A stretch of 64,000 nt of DNA from CALBRZ01 sp964511065 (GTDB lineage: Bacteria; Planctomycetota; Planctomycetia; Pirellulales; S012-138), in NCBI GenBank assembly GCA_964511065.1, contig CAZEEG010000005.1:1-64000 (forward strand), written 5' to 3'. The notes under the pieces are model-generated. The model was not told the origin of the DNA. It saw only the letters and a program-made list of their open reading frames with translations, and made no database searches. Each line of letters starts with the position of its first letter. The first letter of the stretch is position 1. Positions 43,519-52,233 of the stretch are shown here, in pieces. A program made the translations under genes and the position numbers.

Positions 43519-43884
43519 ATGGCCGCAACCTTCCAAACCGTTCAGATCGCCAAAAGGCTGGTCGAGGCCGATGGGTATCTCGAGTTGGGGATGCCCGCCC
43601 AGGCTTTGGAGCGGTTGCAACCGCTTTCCACCGACGGCCCGTTCGGCAGTCTCGTTTCTTACATGCGCGGCCACGCGCTGCAGATCGAGGAACGTTTTGA
43701 GGCCGCCGCATCATATCTGGAGGCGGCCGCCAAGGAACTGCCCGAGCCATTGGCCAAGCAGATCTGGCTGGAGTTGAGCGAGTGCTACCGCCGCGCCGGC
43801 TTCATCAGCCATGCGGTCAACTCGCTCGGGTCGGCCCGCGGCGCTTCCAGCACCCCCGCTCCCGGTGCCGGCGAGAAGTTGTAA
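43519..43884 (+). CDS. Small TPR-like protein
   Basis: 121-residue helical protein resembling one to two tetratricopeptide repeats, for example YLELGMPAQALERLQPL and AASYLEAAAKELPEPLAKQI followed by LELSECYRRAGFISHAVNS. It has no signal peptide and is probably a cytoplasmic protein-protein interaction module. The start is ATG 43519; the GTG at 43510 in the same frame overlaps the ribosome binding site. It is convergent with the HAD hydrolase downstream. Partner unknown. Confidence 0.7.
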   Translation: MAATFQTVQIAKRLVEADGYLELGMPAQALERLQPLSTDGPFGSLVSYMRGHALQIEERFEAAASYLEAAAKELPEPLAKQIWLELSECYRRAGFISHAVNSLGSARGASSTPAPGAGEKL

Positions 43885-43926
43885 TCGGCCCAGGCATGGA
43901 AAGCCGGGATCATTCCCGCCGGTCGG

Positions 43927-44946
43927 TCACTCCTCAATCGCAAAGATGCGCCGCCAGTCGCGCTGCATGCTGACAACGTGCCAACGGCGGCGCTGCGCCT
44001 CTTCCATTAGCGAATCAGGGAAGGGCCCCACGCGTGAATCGGGGCCGTAGTTGTATTCCCGCTGCGCGTCGTCGTGGTGGATCAGCATCATCAGCCGAGC
44101 CCCTGATCCGGCACCCGTCCACTGGAGCATTTCGCGATCGCCGATGGAGTTGCCAAAGGCCAGCACGGGCCGCCGGCCAATCATCAGGTTGATCCCCTCA
44201 GGCTTGCCCGGGCCATCGTCGATCAGGATGGACTTGGGCAATTTGACCAGTTCGGGGCGGCCATCGTTGGCGTAGGTGTACCGGCTGCCGGCGGCCGAAC
44301 CAACCACTTGCTCGGGAGGCACGCCGTAAACTTCTTGGGCGAACGCCCGCACGAATTCCTGCCCTCCGCCGGTGACAATATAGGTGCGGTAGCCGTTGGC
44401 CCTGAGATACTGCATCAGCTCCAGCATGGGCTGGTAGACCAGTTGGGTGTAAGGCCGTTTGAACCGCGGATGCCGCGCGATCTTGAGCCACCGCCGCACC
44501 TCGTCGTGGAACTGCTCGATCGTGATGCCGCGATGGGTTTCCGCAACGACCGTGGCGAAGTCTTCGATGCTGAAATCGGCCAGGGCGGCCTCGCCCTCTT
44601 CCAGCAGGGCTTGGAACGGCTGTGTCGTCTGCCACTTCGGATGCTTCGCCGCCAGGGCTTTCACCTGCTGGGCCGCAAAGACCACCTGGGTATAGAGCGG
44701 TTGCTCGACCCATAAGGTGCCGTCGTGATCGAACGTGGCGATCCGCTCGCTGGGTGCGACAAAGGAGCGGCTTTGTTCATCGGTCGTGTCGCGGACAAAC
44801 TGCACGATCGCCTTCTTTGCTGGCCCATCGTTCCACGACGGCAGGGGGTCCTTCTCGGCCGAGGCCAGCGGCGCGAGGTTCCACACCCCGGCGGCCATCA
44901 GCACCAGCAGCCAGCGGCCTGGCAGCACAATGGAAGCAGCACGCAT
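43927..44946 (-). CDS. Exported HAD-superfamily phosphatase
   Basis: Phosphoserine-phosphatase-like HAD hydrolase, 339 residues, predicted periplasmic from an N-terminal signal (RWLLVLMAAGVWNLAPLASA, about 11-30). HAD motif I is ATFDHDGTLWVEQPLY (nucleophile Asp about 70). Motif II is TYIVTGGGQEFVRAFA, motif III the Lys in LVKLPKSILIDDGPGK, and motif IV AFGNSIGDREMLQW. The start at ATG 44946 is chosen because upstream codons translate a DNA tandem repeat. Substrate unknown. Confidence 0.85.
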   Translation of the reverse strand: MRAASIVLPGRWLLVLMAAGVWNLAPLASAEKDPLPSWNDGPAKKAIVQFVRDTTDEQSRSFVAPSERIATFDHDGTLWVEQPLYTQVVFAAQQVKALAAKHPKWQTTQPFQALLEEGEAALADFSIEDFATVVAETHRGITIEQFHDEVRRWLKIARHPRFKRPYTQLVYQPMLELMQYLRANGYRTYIVTGGGQEFVRAFAQEVYGVPPEQVVGSAAGSRYTYANDGRPELVKLPKSILIDDGPGKPEGINLMIGRRPVLAFGNSIGDREMLQWTGAGSGARLMMLIHHDDAQREYNYGPDSRVGPFPDSLMEEAQRRRWHVVSMQRDWRRIFAIEE

Positions 44947-45554
44947 GGGCTTCGTCTCCGTGGAAGGGGTCGAGGTGCGGACCCAGCAGCGATGATTTCT
45001 TGCGGCGGCAAACGCTTGTGTGGTGTCAAACGCCTGTGGGGTGTCAAACGCTGTGTGGAGGTATCCGGTGCTGGTGCCGCGTTGCCAGTGCGGCATCCTT
45101 CCCGCAAGTGTAGCGTGTCGGCTGCTCGGAGGGGCGCGGCTTGTTTCGTCGTCACGCGGCCAAGCGGGTTGCACATCGATTGGGAAGCGACTGCCCGCGG
45201 AGCTTGCACGGCTGCCCCGCCGCTAGCATTTTTGCTGTTTTCGGCGGCTTGCGGCGATGCACGAACGAGGAGTCCATTTGCCCGCTGATCCACGTTGCCG
45301 TGCGGGAAAAAGCCGGGCCGGCGGCGGTTCGGCAGCGACGTGCGGCCGAGCTGTCCGCGTCTGTGGCGCGCCGTTTGCAACGGCAGCACGCACGTTTTGA
45401 TGGTCACGCCCACCGCCCGCCACTGGCACGCCCTCCTTCACCGGCGGTACGCCGCAGTGCCGTCATCTTGTTCACCATCGCATGGCATCGTCGGCCACAT
45501 GCCTCATTGGCCGCCTGTCCCCTGCACCGCAAACCGCCCAGGAGGGTCGCGACG
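44947..45554. other. Divergent intergenic region with a tandem repeat
   Basis: About 600 bases between two divergent HAD-type genes. It contains the 18-base tandem repeat at 45009-45062. Open frames running through from both genes have no family-like residues before the assigned starts. Promoters must lie here but were not recognised. Confidence 0.4.
45009..45062. repeat. 18-base tandem repeat, three copies
   Basis: Three consecutive 18-base units start CAAACGC (45009-45026, 45027-45044, 45045-45062), the first two differing at two positions and the third more diverged. It lies about 65 bases upstream of the exported HAD start on the minus strand, so it may influence that promoter or be a neutral minisatellite. 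Confidence 0.75.
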
Positions 45555-46370
45555 ATGAATCACGGATTCTTGATCGACATGGATGGCGTAATCTACCGGG
45601 GTTCTCAGTTGATCCCTGGCGCGGACCTTTTCATCCAGAAGCTGCGCAACCTTCAGATTCCTTTTCTGTTTCTGACCAACAACAGCCAGCGCACGCGGCG
45701 CGACGTTGCCACCAAATTGCGGCGACTCGGCATCGACGCCCAAGAACAGCATATCTTCACCTGCTCGATGGCCACCGCCCGCTTCCTGGCTGCGCAAAAG
45801 CCCGGCGGAACCGCATTCGTGATTGGAGAAGGCGGCCTGCTCCATGCATTGCACCGCAATGGCTACTCCATTGTGGACACCGATCCCGATTACGTGGTCG
45901 TGGGCGAAGGCCGCACCGTTACGATGGAGCAGGTGGAAGCGGCCGTGCGCATGATCGCTTCGGGCGCTAAGCTCATCGCCACCAACCTCGACCCCAACTG
46001 CCCCACCCAAGACGGCATCCGGCCCGGTTGCGGCGCCATCGTGGCCATGCTCGAAGCCGCGACGGGCGTGCAAGCCTTCAGCCTGGGTAAGCCCAGCCCG
46101 ATCATGATGCGCGCCGCTCGAAAGCAACTGGGGCTTTCGGCCGCCGAGACCACGATCGTGGGCGACACCATGGAAACCGATATCCTGGGCGGCGTGCAGA
46201 TGGGGTACCGGACCATTCTGGTTCTGACGGGCGGCACGCGGCGCGAAGACCTGATGCGTTATGCCTACCGGCCGGATCTCGTGGTCGATTCCGTGGCCCA
46301 GTTGTGCGAATCCGCTTTGCTGCTCGACGCTTCTGCGATCGATGGCGCCCTGCTGCCCGCCGCGCCCTAG
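45555..46370 (+). CDS. NagD-like HAD-IIA phosphatase
   Basis: Cytoplasmic HAD-superfamily IIA hydrolase related to NagD and p-nitrophenyl phosphatases, 271 residues, probably acting on nucleotide or sugar monophosphates. Motif I is FLIDMDGVIYRGSQLIPGA (nucleophile Asp about 9). Motif II is PFLFLTNNSQRTRRDVATKL, motif III Lys in FSLGKPSPIMMRAA, and motif IV TIVGDTMETDILGGVQMG. The start is ATG 45555 because AGGAGG lies at 45540-45545, 9 bases upstream; the open frame continues further upstream without family features. The C-cap domain lies between motifs II and III, as expected for type IIA. Confidence 0.9.
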   Translation: MNHGFLIDMDGVIYRGSQLIPGADLFIQKLRNLQIPFLFLTNNSQRTRRDVATKLRRLGIDAQEQHIFTCSMATARFLAAQKPGGTAFVIGEGGLLHALHRNGYSIVDTDPDYVVVGEGRTVTMEQVEAAVRMIASGAKLIATNLDPNCPTQDGIRPGCGAIVAMLEAATGVQAFSLGKPSPIMMRAARKQLGLSAAETTIVGDTMETDILGGVQMGYRTILVLTGGTRREDLMRYAYRPDLVVDSVAQLCESALLLDASAIDGALLPAAP

Positions 46371-46694
46371 GGGATAAACGGCCGCGGGGACATCGCCCGG
46401 CGCGCTTCAAGACGGTCGTTTCCTTTGCGCGCGAAAGCTTGACATCGCGCGCCGCGGGGCGGAAAGTGACCCCTATTGCGGACGGTGTGCAACGCGGCCA
46501 GCGGTCTGCGGCACGGCAACGTGGTGGCCATCGGCACACGCCGCACCGGGCGTCCGCGCGGCTACCGGTCGCATTGCTCGATCGGCACGCCGCAAAGCCG
46601 CTGGCCCAGTTGCGGCTTCGCGGCACTGCCTGGGGAGTGCTTGCGGCCCCTGGAGCCATCCTGACCAAACTTTCTTTTACCGCGGGAGTGAGCG
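46371..46694. other. Intergenic region upstream of the FAH-family gene
   Basis: About 320 GC-rich bases between co-oriented genes. TTGACA occurs near 46439, but no matching -10 is present at 16-18 bases. Nothing else recognised except the ribosome binding site (GGGAGTGAG) before 46695. Confidence 0.35.
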
Positions 46695-47642
46695 ATGCGC
46701 GTCTGCCGATTCCATCACCAGGGACAAACGCACCGTGGTTTCTATTACGACCAGTCCGTGGTTTCCATCGCGGCGGCCGCCAAGACCTACGGCGAGGCGA
46801 CCGGCAAGTCGCTGGCCATCTCCGAGGACGACTGCCTGCTCCCGCTGCTTCCCTGCGGCGACGACTTCGAATCTGCCCGGCAGTTGAGCGCGTGGGTTGA
46901 GGAGAATCGTTCCAAGCTGCCGCAGGGCGTGGTGCTGGCGGCGGCCGACGTCAAGCTGCTGGTGCCGATCGCGGCTCCCAAGAAGATTCTGCTGTTGGCC
47001 GGCAACTATGCCGAACACATTCGCGAAGGTGGCGGGGTGGCCGCCGAGCGGCGCGAAACGTTCCCCTACGTGTTCATCAAGCCCCCCACCACGCTGACCA
47101 ACCCGGGCGATCCCATCAAGATTCCGGAGGTGTCGCCCGACCACATCGATTGGGAATTGGAACTGGCCGTGGTCATCGGCCGCAACACCAAGGGCGTCTC
47201 GGAAAGCGAGGCGCTCAAGTACGTGGCGGGCTACACGGTGGTGAACGACATTTCAGACCGCCGCTACCGCCCCAATCCCGGCCGCAAGGAACGCCGCAAC
47301 GACGCTTTCTTCGACTGGCTGCACGGCAAGTGGCACGACACGTTCTGTCCAGTTGGGCCGTGTATCGCATCGGCCGACGCCATTTCCGATCCTCAAACGC
47401 TGCCCATGAAGCTGACCGTCAACGGGGAAGTCAAGCAGGACGCCAGCACGGCGCAGCAGATCTTTCCCGTGGCCGCGGTGATCGAGTTCATCTCGCGCAG
47501 CGTGACCCTCCAGCCCGGCGACATCATCGCCACGGGCACGCCGGCCGGGGTGGGGAATACCACGGGAACGTATCTCAAGCCCGGTGATAAGGTTGAGGCC
47601 ACCATCGGCTCAATCGGGACGCTGGCCAACCCGGTACAGTAA
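46695..47642 (+). CDS. Fumarylacetoacetate hydrolase family protein
   Basis: Metal-dependent hydrolase, isomerase or decarboxylase of the FAH family, acting on beta-keto or oxo acids from aromatic or sugar acid breakdown. 315 residues, cytoplasmic. The N-terminal half has KKILLLAGNYAEHIREGGG. The catalytic C-terminal domain has the metal motif DWELELAVVIGRNTKGVS (ExE), then YTVVNDISDRRYR with the metal Asp, and ends with GDIIATGTPAGVGNTTGTYL. The GTPAGVG block is diagnostic. GGGAGTGAG before the ATG supports the start. The reaction cannot be assigned from context. Confidence 0.88.
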   Translation: MRVCRFHHQGQTHRGFYYDQSVVSIAAAAKTYGEATGKSLAISEDDCLLPLLPCGDDFESARQLSAWVEENRSKLPQGVVLAAADVKLLVPIAAPKKILLLAGNYAEHIREGGGVAAERRETFPYVFIKPPTTLTNPGDPIKIPEVSPDHIDWELELAVVIGRNTKGVSESEALKYVAGYTVVNDISDRRYRPNPGRKERRNDAFFDWLHGKWHDTFCPVGPCIASADAISDPQTLPMKLTVNGEVKQDASTAQQIFPVAAVIEFISRSVTLQPGDIIATGTPAGVGNTTGTYLKPGDKVEATIGSIGTLANPVQ

Positions 47643-47887
47643 CGAGCACGCGGCCGCTGGGAGGCAGCTACGGCGGCCCCCGGGGCCGATTTCTTGCCGA
47701 CCGATTGCGCGCTTGCGCGGCGGCTGCGCCGCGCGGCCGTACATTTCCCCTGCGCGCTCCAGATTGCGGCGGGGTGCCGCGTGCGCCGCCCAGCGGGCGC
47801 GGGGTACCCTATCCGTCGCTGCCGCTGCGGGGTACGATTCACATACACGGGCACAATTGTCACCAGACCAGTTTGGGGAGCGGGCCC

Positions 47888-48472
47888 ATGGCAGGGAAGA
47901 AGAGCGCACCAGGAAAAGCGGCCGGCCGCGAGAGCGGCGTCGCTGCCGTTACACGCTGGAAGAACCAGGATCAACTCGAATTCGATATCGAATTCTACGA
48001 CCGCATCCTCGAACGCGATCCCGATCAGGTCGAGGTGCTTCGGGTGCAGGGCGAGTTGCTGTCGCGGCGTGGACTGCATCGCCGCGCTTTGAAGGTCGAT
48101 CAGCGGTTGGTCCAGTTGCGCCCCCTGGACGGTGTCGCCCACTATAACCTGGCATGCAGCCTGGCCCTGTTGGGCCACGCCGAGGAAGCGCTCGCCGAAC
48201 TGTGGCGCGCGTTCGACGTGGGCTACTACGACATTGTCCACCTGGAGTCAGACCCCGACCTGGAAAGCATCCGCGACCTGGAAGGCTACCAGGACCTGCT
48301 CCGCGCCTACGGCAGCCTCGCCGACGACGAACCGCTCGAAGGCGACCTTCCCGAGGATTTCGAGGAACTGGATGAGCTGGATGTCGAATCCCTGCTGGGA
48401 TTGGACGACGATCCGGCCGGCGAGGACGAGTTCGACGAAGAGCTTGAAGGCGACGACCTGGACGAGTGCTGA
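47888..48472 (+). CDS. TPR-repeat protein with acidic tail
   Basis: Cytoplasmic protein of 194 residues. A basic, flexible N-terminus (about 1-22) is followed by two or three TPR-like repeats, for example EFDIEFYDRILERDPDQVEV and PLDGVAHYNLACSLALLGHA followed by EEALAELWRAF. A segment like DVGYYDIVHLESDPDLESIR matches the TPR-end module seen in many planctomycete proteins. The last 50 residues are almost entirely Asp, Glu, Leu and Gly. The start ATG 47888 follows GGGGAG. A role as adaptor or chaperone-like protein is possible; no partner is visible. Confidence 0.78.
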   Translation: MAGKKSAPGKAAGRESGVAAVTRWKNQDQLEFDIEFYDRILERDPDQVEVLRVQGELLSRRGLHRRALKVDQRLVQLRPLDGVAHYNLACSLALLGHAEEALAELWRAFDVGYYDIVHLESDPDLESIRDLEGYQDLLRAYGSLADDEPLEGDLPEDFEELDELDVESLLGLDDDPAGEDEFDEELEGDDLDEC

Positions 48473-48761
48473 ACGCCGCCCTGCTGGTCAGCGGGCGATC
48501 TCTTAACCGCGCCCGTACGATTCTTATCTTTTGACGCCTGCGCGTGATTCGGCCCCCCCGGGGGGCGCGTGAAGCGAGCGGTACCGGTGCAGCCGCGCCG
48601 CGCGGACGATGTCTGCGCGCTGTGAACTGAGTACGGGCTGTCCACCCAAGTGCACGCGGTGACGCAAGTGCGCCTTGGCAGACGGGGCCGTGGGCCGATA
48701 CCATAGCCGGTGCCGTTAGTGCGGCGGCGCTGCGCCGCCGGATGCTTCGCCCCTCGCATCG

Positions 48762-49601
48762 ATGAACGTCTCCCCCATGGTCGAACTTGCCACGCAGATT
48801 CAGGAAGCCGTTGTCCGCATCCGCGAAAACTGGTCCGGCGAGGCCCAGGTAGGCATCATCTTGGGGACCGGGCTGGGCGAGGTGGGGCAAGAGATCGAGG
48901 CCGAAGTCACCATCCCTTACGAATCCATCCCGCACTTTCCGCGCTCAACCGCCATCAGCCATGCCGGCAACCTGATCATTGGCCGCCTGGAAGGGAAAGT
49001 GGTCGTGGCGATGGAGGGCCGGTTCCACGCCTACGAAGGCTACACGCATCAGCAGATCACCTTTCCCATCCGGGTGATGAAGGCCCTGGGGGCCGAACTG
49101 CTGGTGGTCTCCAATGCCTGCGGAGGCTTGAATCCGCAGTTTCGCACCGGCGAAATCATGGTGATCGAGGACCATATCAATCTGATGTGGGGTAATCCGC
49201 TGATCGGTGTGAACGACGATCGCCTGGGGCCGCGCTTCCCGGATATGTGCCAACCGTACGACCCCGCCTTGATCGACCAGGCGCTGGCCATCGCCCGGCG
49301 CGAGGATTTCGTGGCCCACAAGGGCGTGTACGTGGCAGTGACGGGGCCAAACCTGGAAACCCGGGCCGAATACCGCTTTCTGCGGCTGATCGGGGCCGAC
49401 GTGGTCGGCATGTCCACCGTGCCGGAAGTGCTGGTCGCCGTGCATGCGGGGATGCGGGTGCTGGGGCTTTCCGCCATCACCGATATGTGCCTGGCCGATG
49501 CGCTGCAACCGGTTGCCATCGAACACATTCTGCAGACGGCGGCCGAGTGCGAACCCAAACTGCGGAAAATCGTCCGCGGCGTGCTGGCGGCCATGGACTA
49601 G
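48762..49601 (+). CDS. punA: Purine nucleoside phosphorylase (trimeric type), with Asp at the base-recognition position
   Basis: Cytoplasmic phosphorylase splitting purine nucleosides into base and ribose-1-phosphate, in salvage. 279 residues, the trimeric PNP family length. Motifs are GIILGTGLGEVGQEI (phosphate), VVAMEGRFHAYEGYT, VVSNACGGLNPQFRTGE and VTGPNLETRAEYRFLR with the conserved Glu. GADVVGMSTVPEVLVAVHAG also matches. In 6-oxopurine-specific enzymes the base-binding Asn lies in an ITN motif; here it is ITDMC with Asp241. In the human enzyme the corresponding Asn-to-Asp change favours adenosine, so this protein may accept 6-aminopurines. Start is ATG 48762, with a second in-frame ATG at 48777. 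Confidence 0.9.
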   Translation: MNVSPMVELATQIQEAVVRIRENWSGEAQVGIILGTGLGEVGQEIEAEVTIPYESIPHFPRSTAISHAGNLIIGRLEGKVVVAMEGRFHAYEGYTHQQITFPIRVMKALGAELLVVSNACGGLNPQFRTGEIMVIEDHINLMWGNPLIGVNDDRLGPRFPDMCQPYDPALIDQALAIARREDFVAHKGVYVAVTGPNLETRAEYRFLRLIGADVVGMSTVPEVLVAVHAGMRVLGLSAITDMCLADALQPVAIEHILQTAAECEPKLRKIVRGVLAAMD

Positions 49602-49717
49602 GTGCAGGGGGCGGCTCGCTTGCCGGCCCGGCGCGTCCGCCGCAGGGGGGAGGGGAACTCTTGTAAGGCTTCCGCCAAGGATGGTCGGCCGCCGGCTTCT
49701 GCCCCTCTGGCTGGACT

Positions 49718-49980
49718 TCAGCCCGCCGCCGGACGAGCGCTTCTGGGCTTCATCCGTACTGGCTGAGGTGCCGTGTCCGACCAGGCCCACTCCCGCTCCT
49801 TGTAAAACAGCCGCAGGCTGCCATCCAGTTGCTGGCACCCGGTGACCCGGTCGCCAGGTTGAACGCACCCGGCCACCGCAGCGGGCAGTTGCACAAAGTG
49901 GTTCCGCCAGCGGATTGTCCAGTCACGCTGCACGGTTCGCTGCGCGTGCGTCGCTAAGATACGCTCCAAGTCCAACTTCG
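49718..49980 (-). pseudogene. Transposase C-terminal remnant (ISNCY-like)
   Basis: A frame of about 85 codons resembling the C-terminal end of ISNCY/IS481-related transposases, with KLDLERILATHAQRTVQRDW, TIRWRNHFVQLPAAVAGCVQ and DGSLRLFYKEREWAW. The DDE catalytic region and N-terminus are absent; upstream sequence changes abruptly before the next gene ends at 50030. No terminal inverted repeats were seen. It is best read as a decayed insertion sequence beside the membrane-protein array. Confidence 0.6.
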
Positions 49981-50029
49981 CGCTAACCCCGGGCGGCAAC
50001 GGGCTGTTTTGCCCCCCGTGTTGGCGCGT

Positions 50030-50638
50030 TCACCGGAGCCCGAGAAAGAGCAAAAAGAACAGCAAGTACACCACCAGGTAAAGGATCGCCAGCATGCCCA
50101 GCGTACTCCAGAACCGCAGTTGCGCCTCCAGGGCGGCTTCCAGTGCTTCCGGAGTCTGCGATTGCAAGTAGCGGCCGATCCGGATCGCATAGGTGATGGC
50201 CCACCCGAAGAGCAGGATCAACAGGATCATGACGACCACCATCACGATCCCAAAGATCATCCCGCCTACGTCGTCGACCTGGTCGAACAGGTTAGACACG
50301 GTGGCCACCAGAACCAGGCTGGTGAAGATACTTCCAATGATGCCAACCAACATTGCCCAAGGGCGCATGCCGCTCATTTCGCGGGCGACCTGCGCTTGCT
50401 CCGGCGCTGGGGGCCATCCAGCAGCCTCGTAATCGCCTCCGACTGCCACGGGGGCGAATCCCCCAGGTTGAGGAGCTTGGGGTTGGGCTGCCGGTTGGTT
50501 GGCGCCTTGGCCTTGCCAGGGCGGCAGTCCATCGCTGGCCTGCAATTGCTCAGGCAGCGATTGTTGCTCGGGCCGTGATGGGGGAGGTTGCCCTGCCTGG
50601 CCGTAGTCGGGGTCGTCACCACCTGCAATGTTCATCAT
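50030..50638 (-). CDS. Membrane protein of unknown function, array member D (DUF5362-like)
   Basis: 202 residues. A hydrophilic Pro/Gln/Gly-rich N-terminus (about 1-90) is followed by three hydrophobic segments (about 95-115, 122-150 and 178-200). The conserved core is AIRIGRYLQSQTPEALEAAL then EAQLRFWSTLGMLAILYLVV. This matches the pattern of the neighbouring paralogues (an Ile-Gly-Arg-Tyr helix end, a spacer of about 20 residues, then a final helix starting at a Phe-Trp or Trp). GGAG lies 4 bases before the first of two adjacent ATG codons. Last of four tandem paralogues on this strand. Confidence 0.7.
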   Translation of the reverse strand: MMNIAGGDDPDYGQAGQPPPSRPEQQSLPEQLQASDGLPPWQGQGANQPAAQPQAPQPGGFAPVAVGGDYEAAGWPPAPEQAQVAREMSGMRPWAMLVGIIGSIFTSLVLVATVSNLFDQVDDVGGMIFGIVMVVVMILLILLFGWAITYAIRIGRYLQSQTPEALEAALEAQLRFWSTLGMLAILYLVVYLLFFLLFLGLR

Positions 50639-50744
50639 GCGCTCCGGTGCGTGCGGTGTTTCATTTCTTGCCGGTCAATCACCTTCCTTGCAGGGCGTAC
50701 AAGCACTTAAGCAAGGGTGAACCAGCGATCGCGGATGACCTGCC

Positions 50745-51170
50745 CTATGCGACGACGGAAGCGACGACAGCCAATATCGACAATACCGCCAGGATCGCCA
50801 TGATGCCGTACACCATCCAAATCGCCTTTTGGGCTGCCAGAGCGGCAGCGAGGCTTTGCATGTCGCCCGCGCGCAAGAATCGCCCGATCCGGACCGCACA
50901 AACATTCATCAGGATGGTTCCGCTCAAGGCGACGAGGAGGCCGATCGCCATTTCGCCTGCAAACACCAGGCTTCCCCGGCCGGCAGCCCATACCAGGACG
51001 GCCACGATCAGGGCCGCCCCCAGGTAGCCCAGCACCGCCAGCAAGATCAACCAAGCGCGTGTCTTGGCCAGGATTTCCAACGTGCGCGAAGTCAACGCTC
51101 CGCGCAGCTCCACTGGCTCATCGAGGTCGGATACGGCCTGGGGTGATGCAAAGGGATTGAGTTGCGACAT
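50745..51170 (-). CDS. Membrane protein of unknown function, array member C (DUF5362-like)
   Basis: 141 residues from ATG 51170 (MSQLNPFASPQAVSDLDE); an in-frame ATG at 51185 is an alternative. It shares with member A the opening MSQ(L/F)NPF(A/V)SPQ and a block LEILAKTRAWL (AEILLQTRGWT in A). Three to four hydrophobic segments follow, and the core VRIGRFLRAGDMQSLAAALA is followed by AQKAIWMVYGIMAILAVLSI. The bases immediately upstream are also similar to those of member A, pointing to a recent duplication. Function unknown. Confidence 0.7.
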   Translation of the reverse strand: MSQLNPFASPQAVSDLDEPVELRGALTSRTLEILAKTRAWLILLAVLGYLGAALIVAVLVWAAGRGSLVFAGEMAIGLLVALSGTILMNVCAVRIGRFLRAGDMQSLAAALAAQKAIWMVYGIMAILAVLSILAVVASVVA

Positions 51171-51318
51171 GACCCGTCTGCCCATTTATGCAAGCGTGAC
51201 CGTTGGCCTACTACGTGCGGGTACCAGAAGCGGTTGCCCGTGGCCGATCGCGGTAGCCGGTTCCGCGCGGCGGATTCATGGCAAGCCGAGGCCTAATGAA
51301 TCCCCAGGCCACCTGGTG

Positions 51319-52158
51319 TTATCTGCGAATGCGAAGTTGCGGGGCCGCCATCGCAAATGCCAGGTACACCAAGAACAAGAAACCGATCACGCACGCGGTG
51401 ATTCCCCACACCTTCCAGTAGGTATTGTGGGCTCCAAAGACGTTTTCCAGGTTGTTGGCCGTTGGCGAGCGCCGATAGTCGGCAATCGTACCACCGAATC
51501 GCATCAGCACGATCGTAAAGGTGGCTACCACTCCCAGAGCGATGGTATTGATGAACAGCTCACCCATGGCGTGCCCGATCAGATAAGAACCTTTCAGGCG
51601 GACGAACTGCATGATCGACTGCAACATGCGCAGGCCGTAGTTCGTGGCCAGCGCGATGGCCGTAACCATGGCAAAGATGCGAATCAGGCCCAGGTCGCGC
51701 GTGATAAGGCTGCCAGCACTGGGCCCCGTGGCAGCGGCGCCGAAGGCTGACCCTCCCAGGCCTTGCATGGGACCCTGCATGGGGCTCTGTGGTCCAAACC
51801 CGGCCCCTGGCATGCCGCCCAGTGGTTGCCCAAAGCCGGGTTGCCCAAAAGGCGGCTGCGCGCCATAGGGTGGTTGCTGCCCGTAGGGCATTTGGCCATA
51901 GCCTGGCTGTTGGCCAGGGCCGGGATACTGGCCTGGGCCAGGAAAGGGCCCTTGCCCCGGCGGCATTGCATATCCCGGGGGCGGCCCATACCCGGGCGGT
52001 TGGACAGGTCCACCTGGCGGTTGCTGCTGGGCGGGTTGCGACTGGGATGGCTGCTGCCCTGGCCCTGGCTGTCCGCCACGCTGCGGCGCTTGCCGTTGGC
52101 CCGGTTGTCGTTTCGGCCCAGGCTGCTGCCCGCCGGGTTGATTGCTCATGGCTGCCAT
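51319..52158 (-). CDS. Membrane protein with Pro/Gly/Gln-rich N-terminus, array member B
   Basis: 279 residues from ATG 52158 (MAAMSNQPGG; ATG 52149 is an alternative). The first 125 residues are low-complexity Pro, Gly and Gln with repeated PGQ, PGYG and PPYG units, predicted disordered and cytoplasmic. The C-terminal half has three hydrophobic segments. It also has a core similar to its neighbours: MRFGGTIADYRRSPTANNLE then VFGAHNTYWKVWGITACVIG. It lies between paralogues A and C on the same strand, with 75-base and 148-base spacers. The disordered region suggests protein-protein contacts or a phase-separating tether, which is speculation. Confidence 0.7.
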   Translation of the reverse strand: MAAMSNQPGGQQPGPKRQPGQRQAPQRGGQPGPGQQPSQSQPAQQQPPGGPVQPPGYGPPPGYAMPPGQGPFPGPGQYPGPGQQPGYGQMPYGQQPPYGAQPPFGQPGFGQPLGGMPGAGFGPQSPMQGPMQGLGGSAFGAAATGPSAGSLITRDLGLIRIFAMVTAIALATNYGLRMLQSIMQFVRLKGSYLIGHAMGELFINTIALGVVATFTIVLMRFGGTIADYRRSPTANNLENVFGAHNTYWKVWGITACVIGFLFLVYLAFAMAAPQLRIRR

Positions 52159-52233
52159 GTTGGTTGATCTGTGGGGGGTGTTAGATCCGCGCACCCGGCC
52201 GGGCGCACGTGCAGCATGTCGAGGGAACGACAC

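Noticed and set aside
48307..48759. Ser-rich frame on the minus strand
   Set aside because: Its Ser run is the antisense of the acidic tail of the TPR protein, not a real low-complexity gene.
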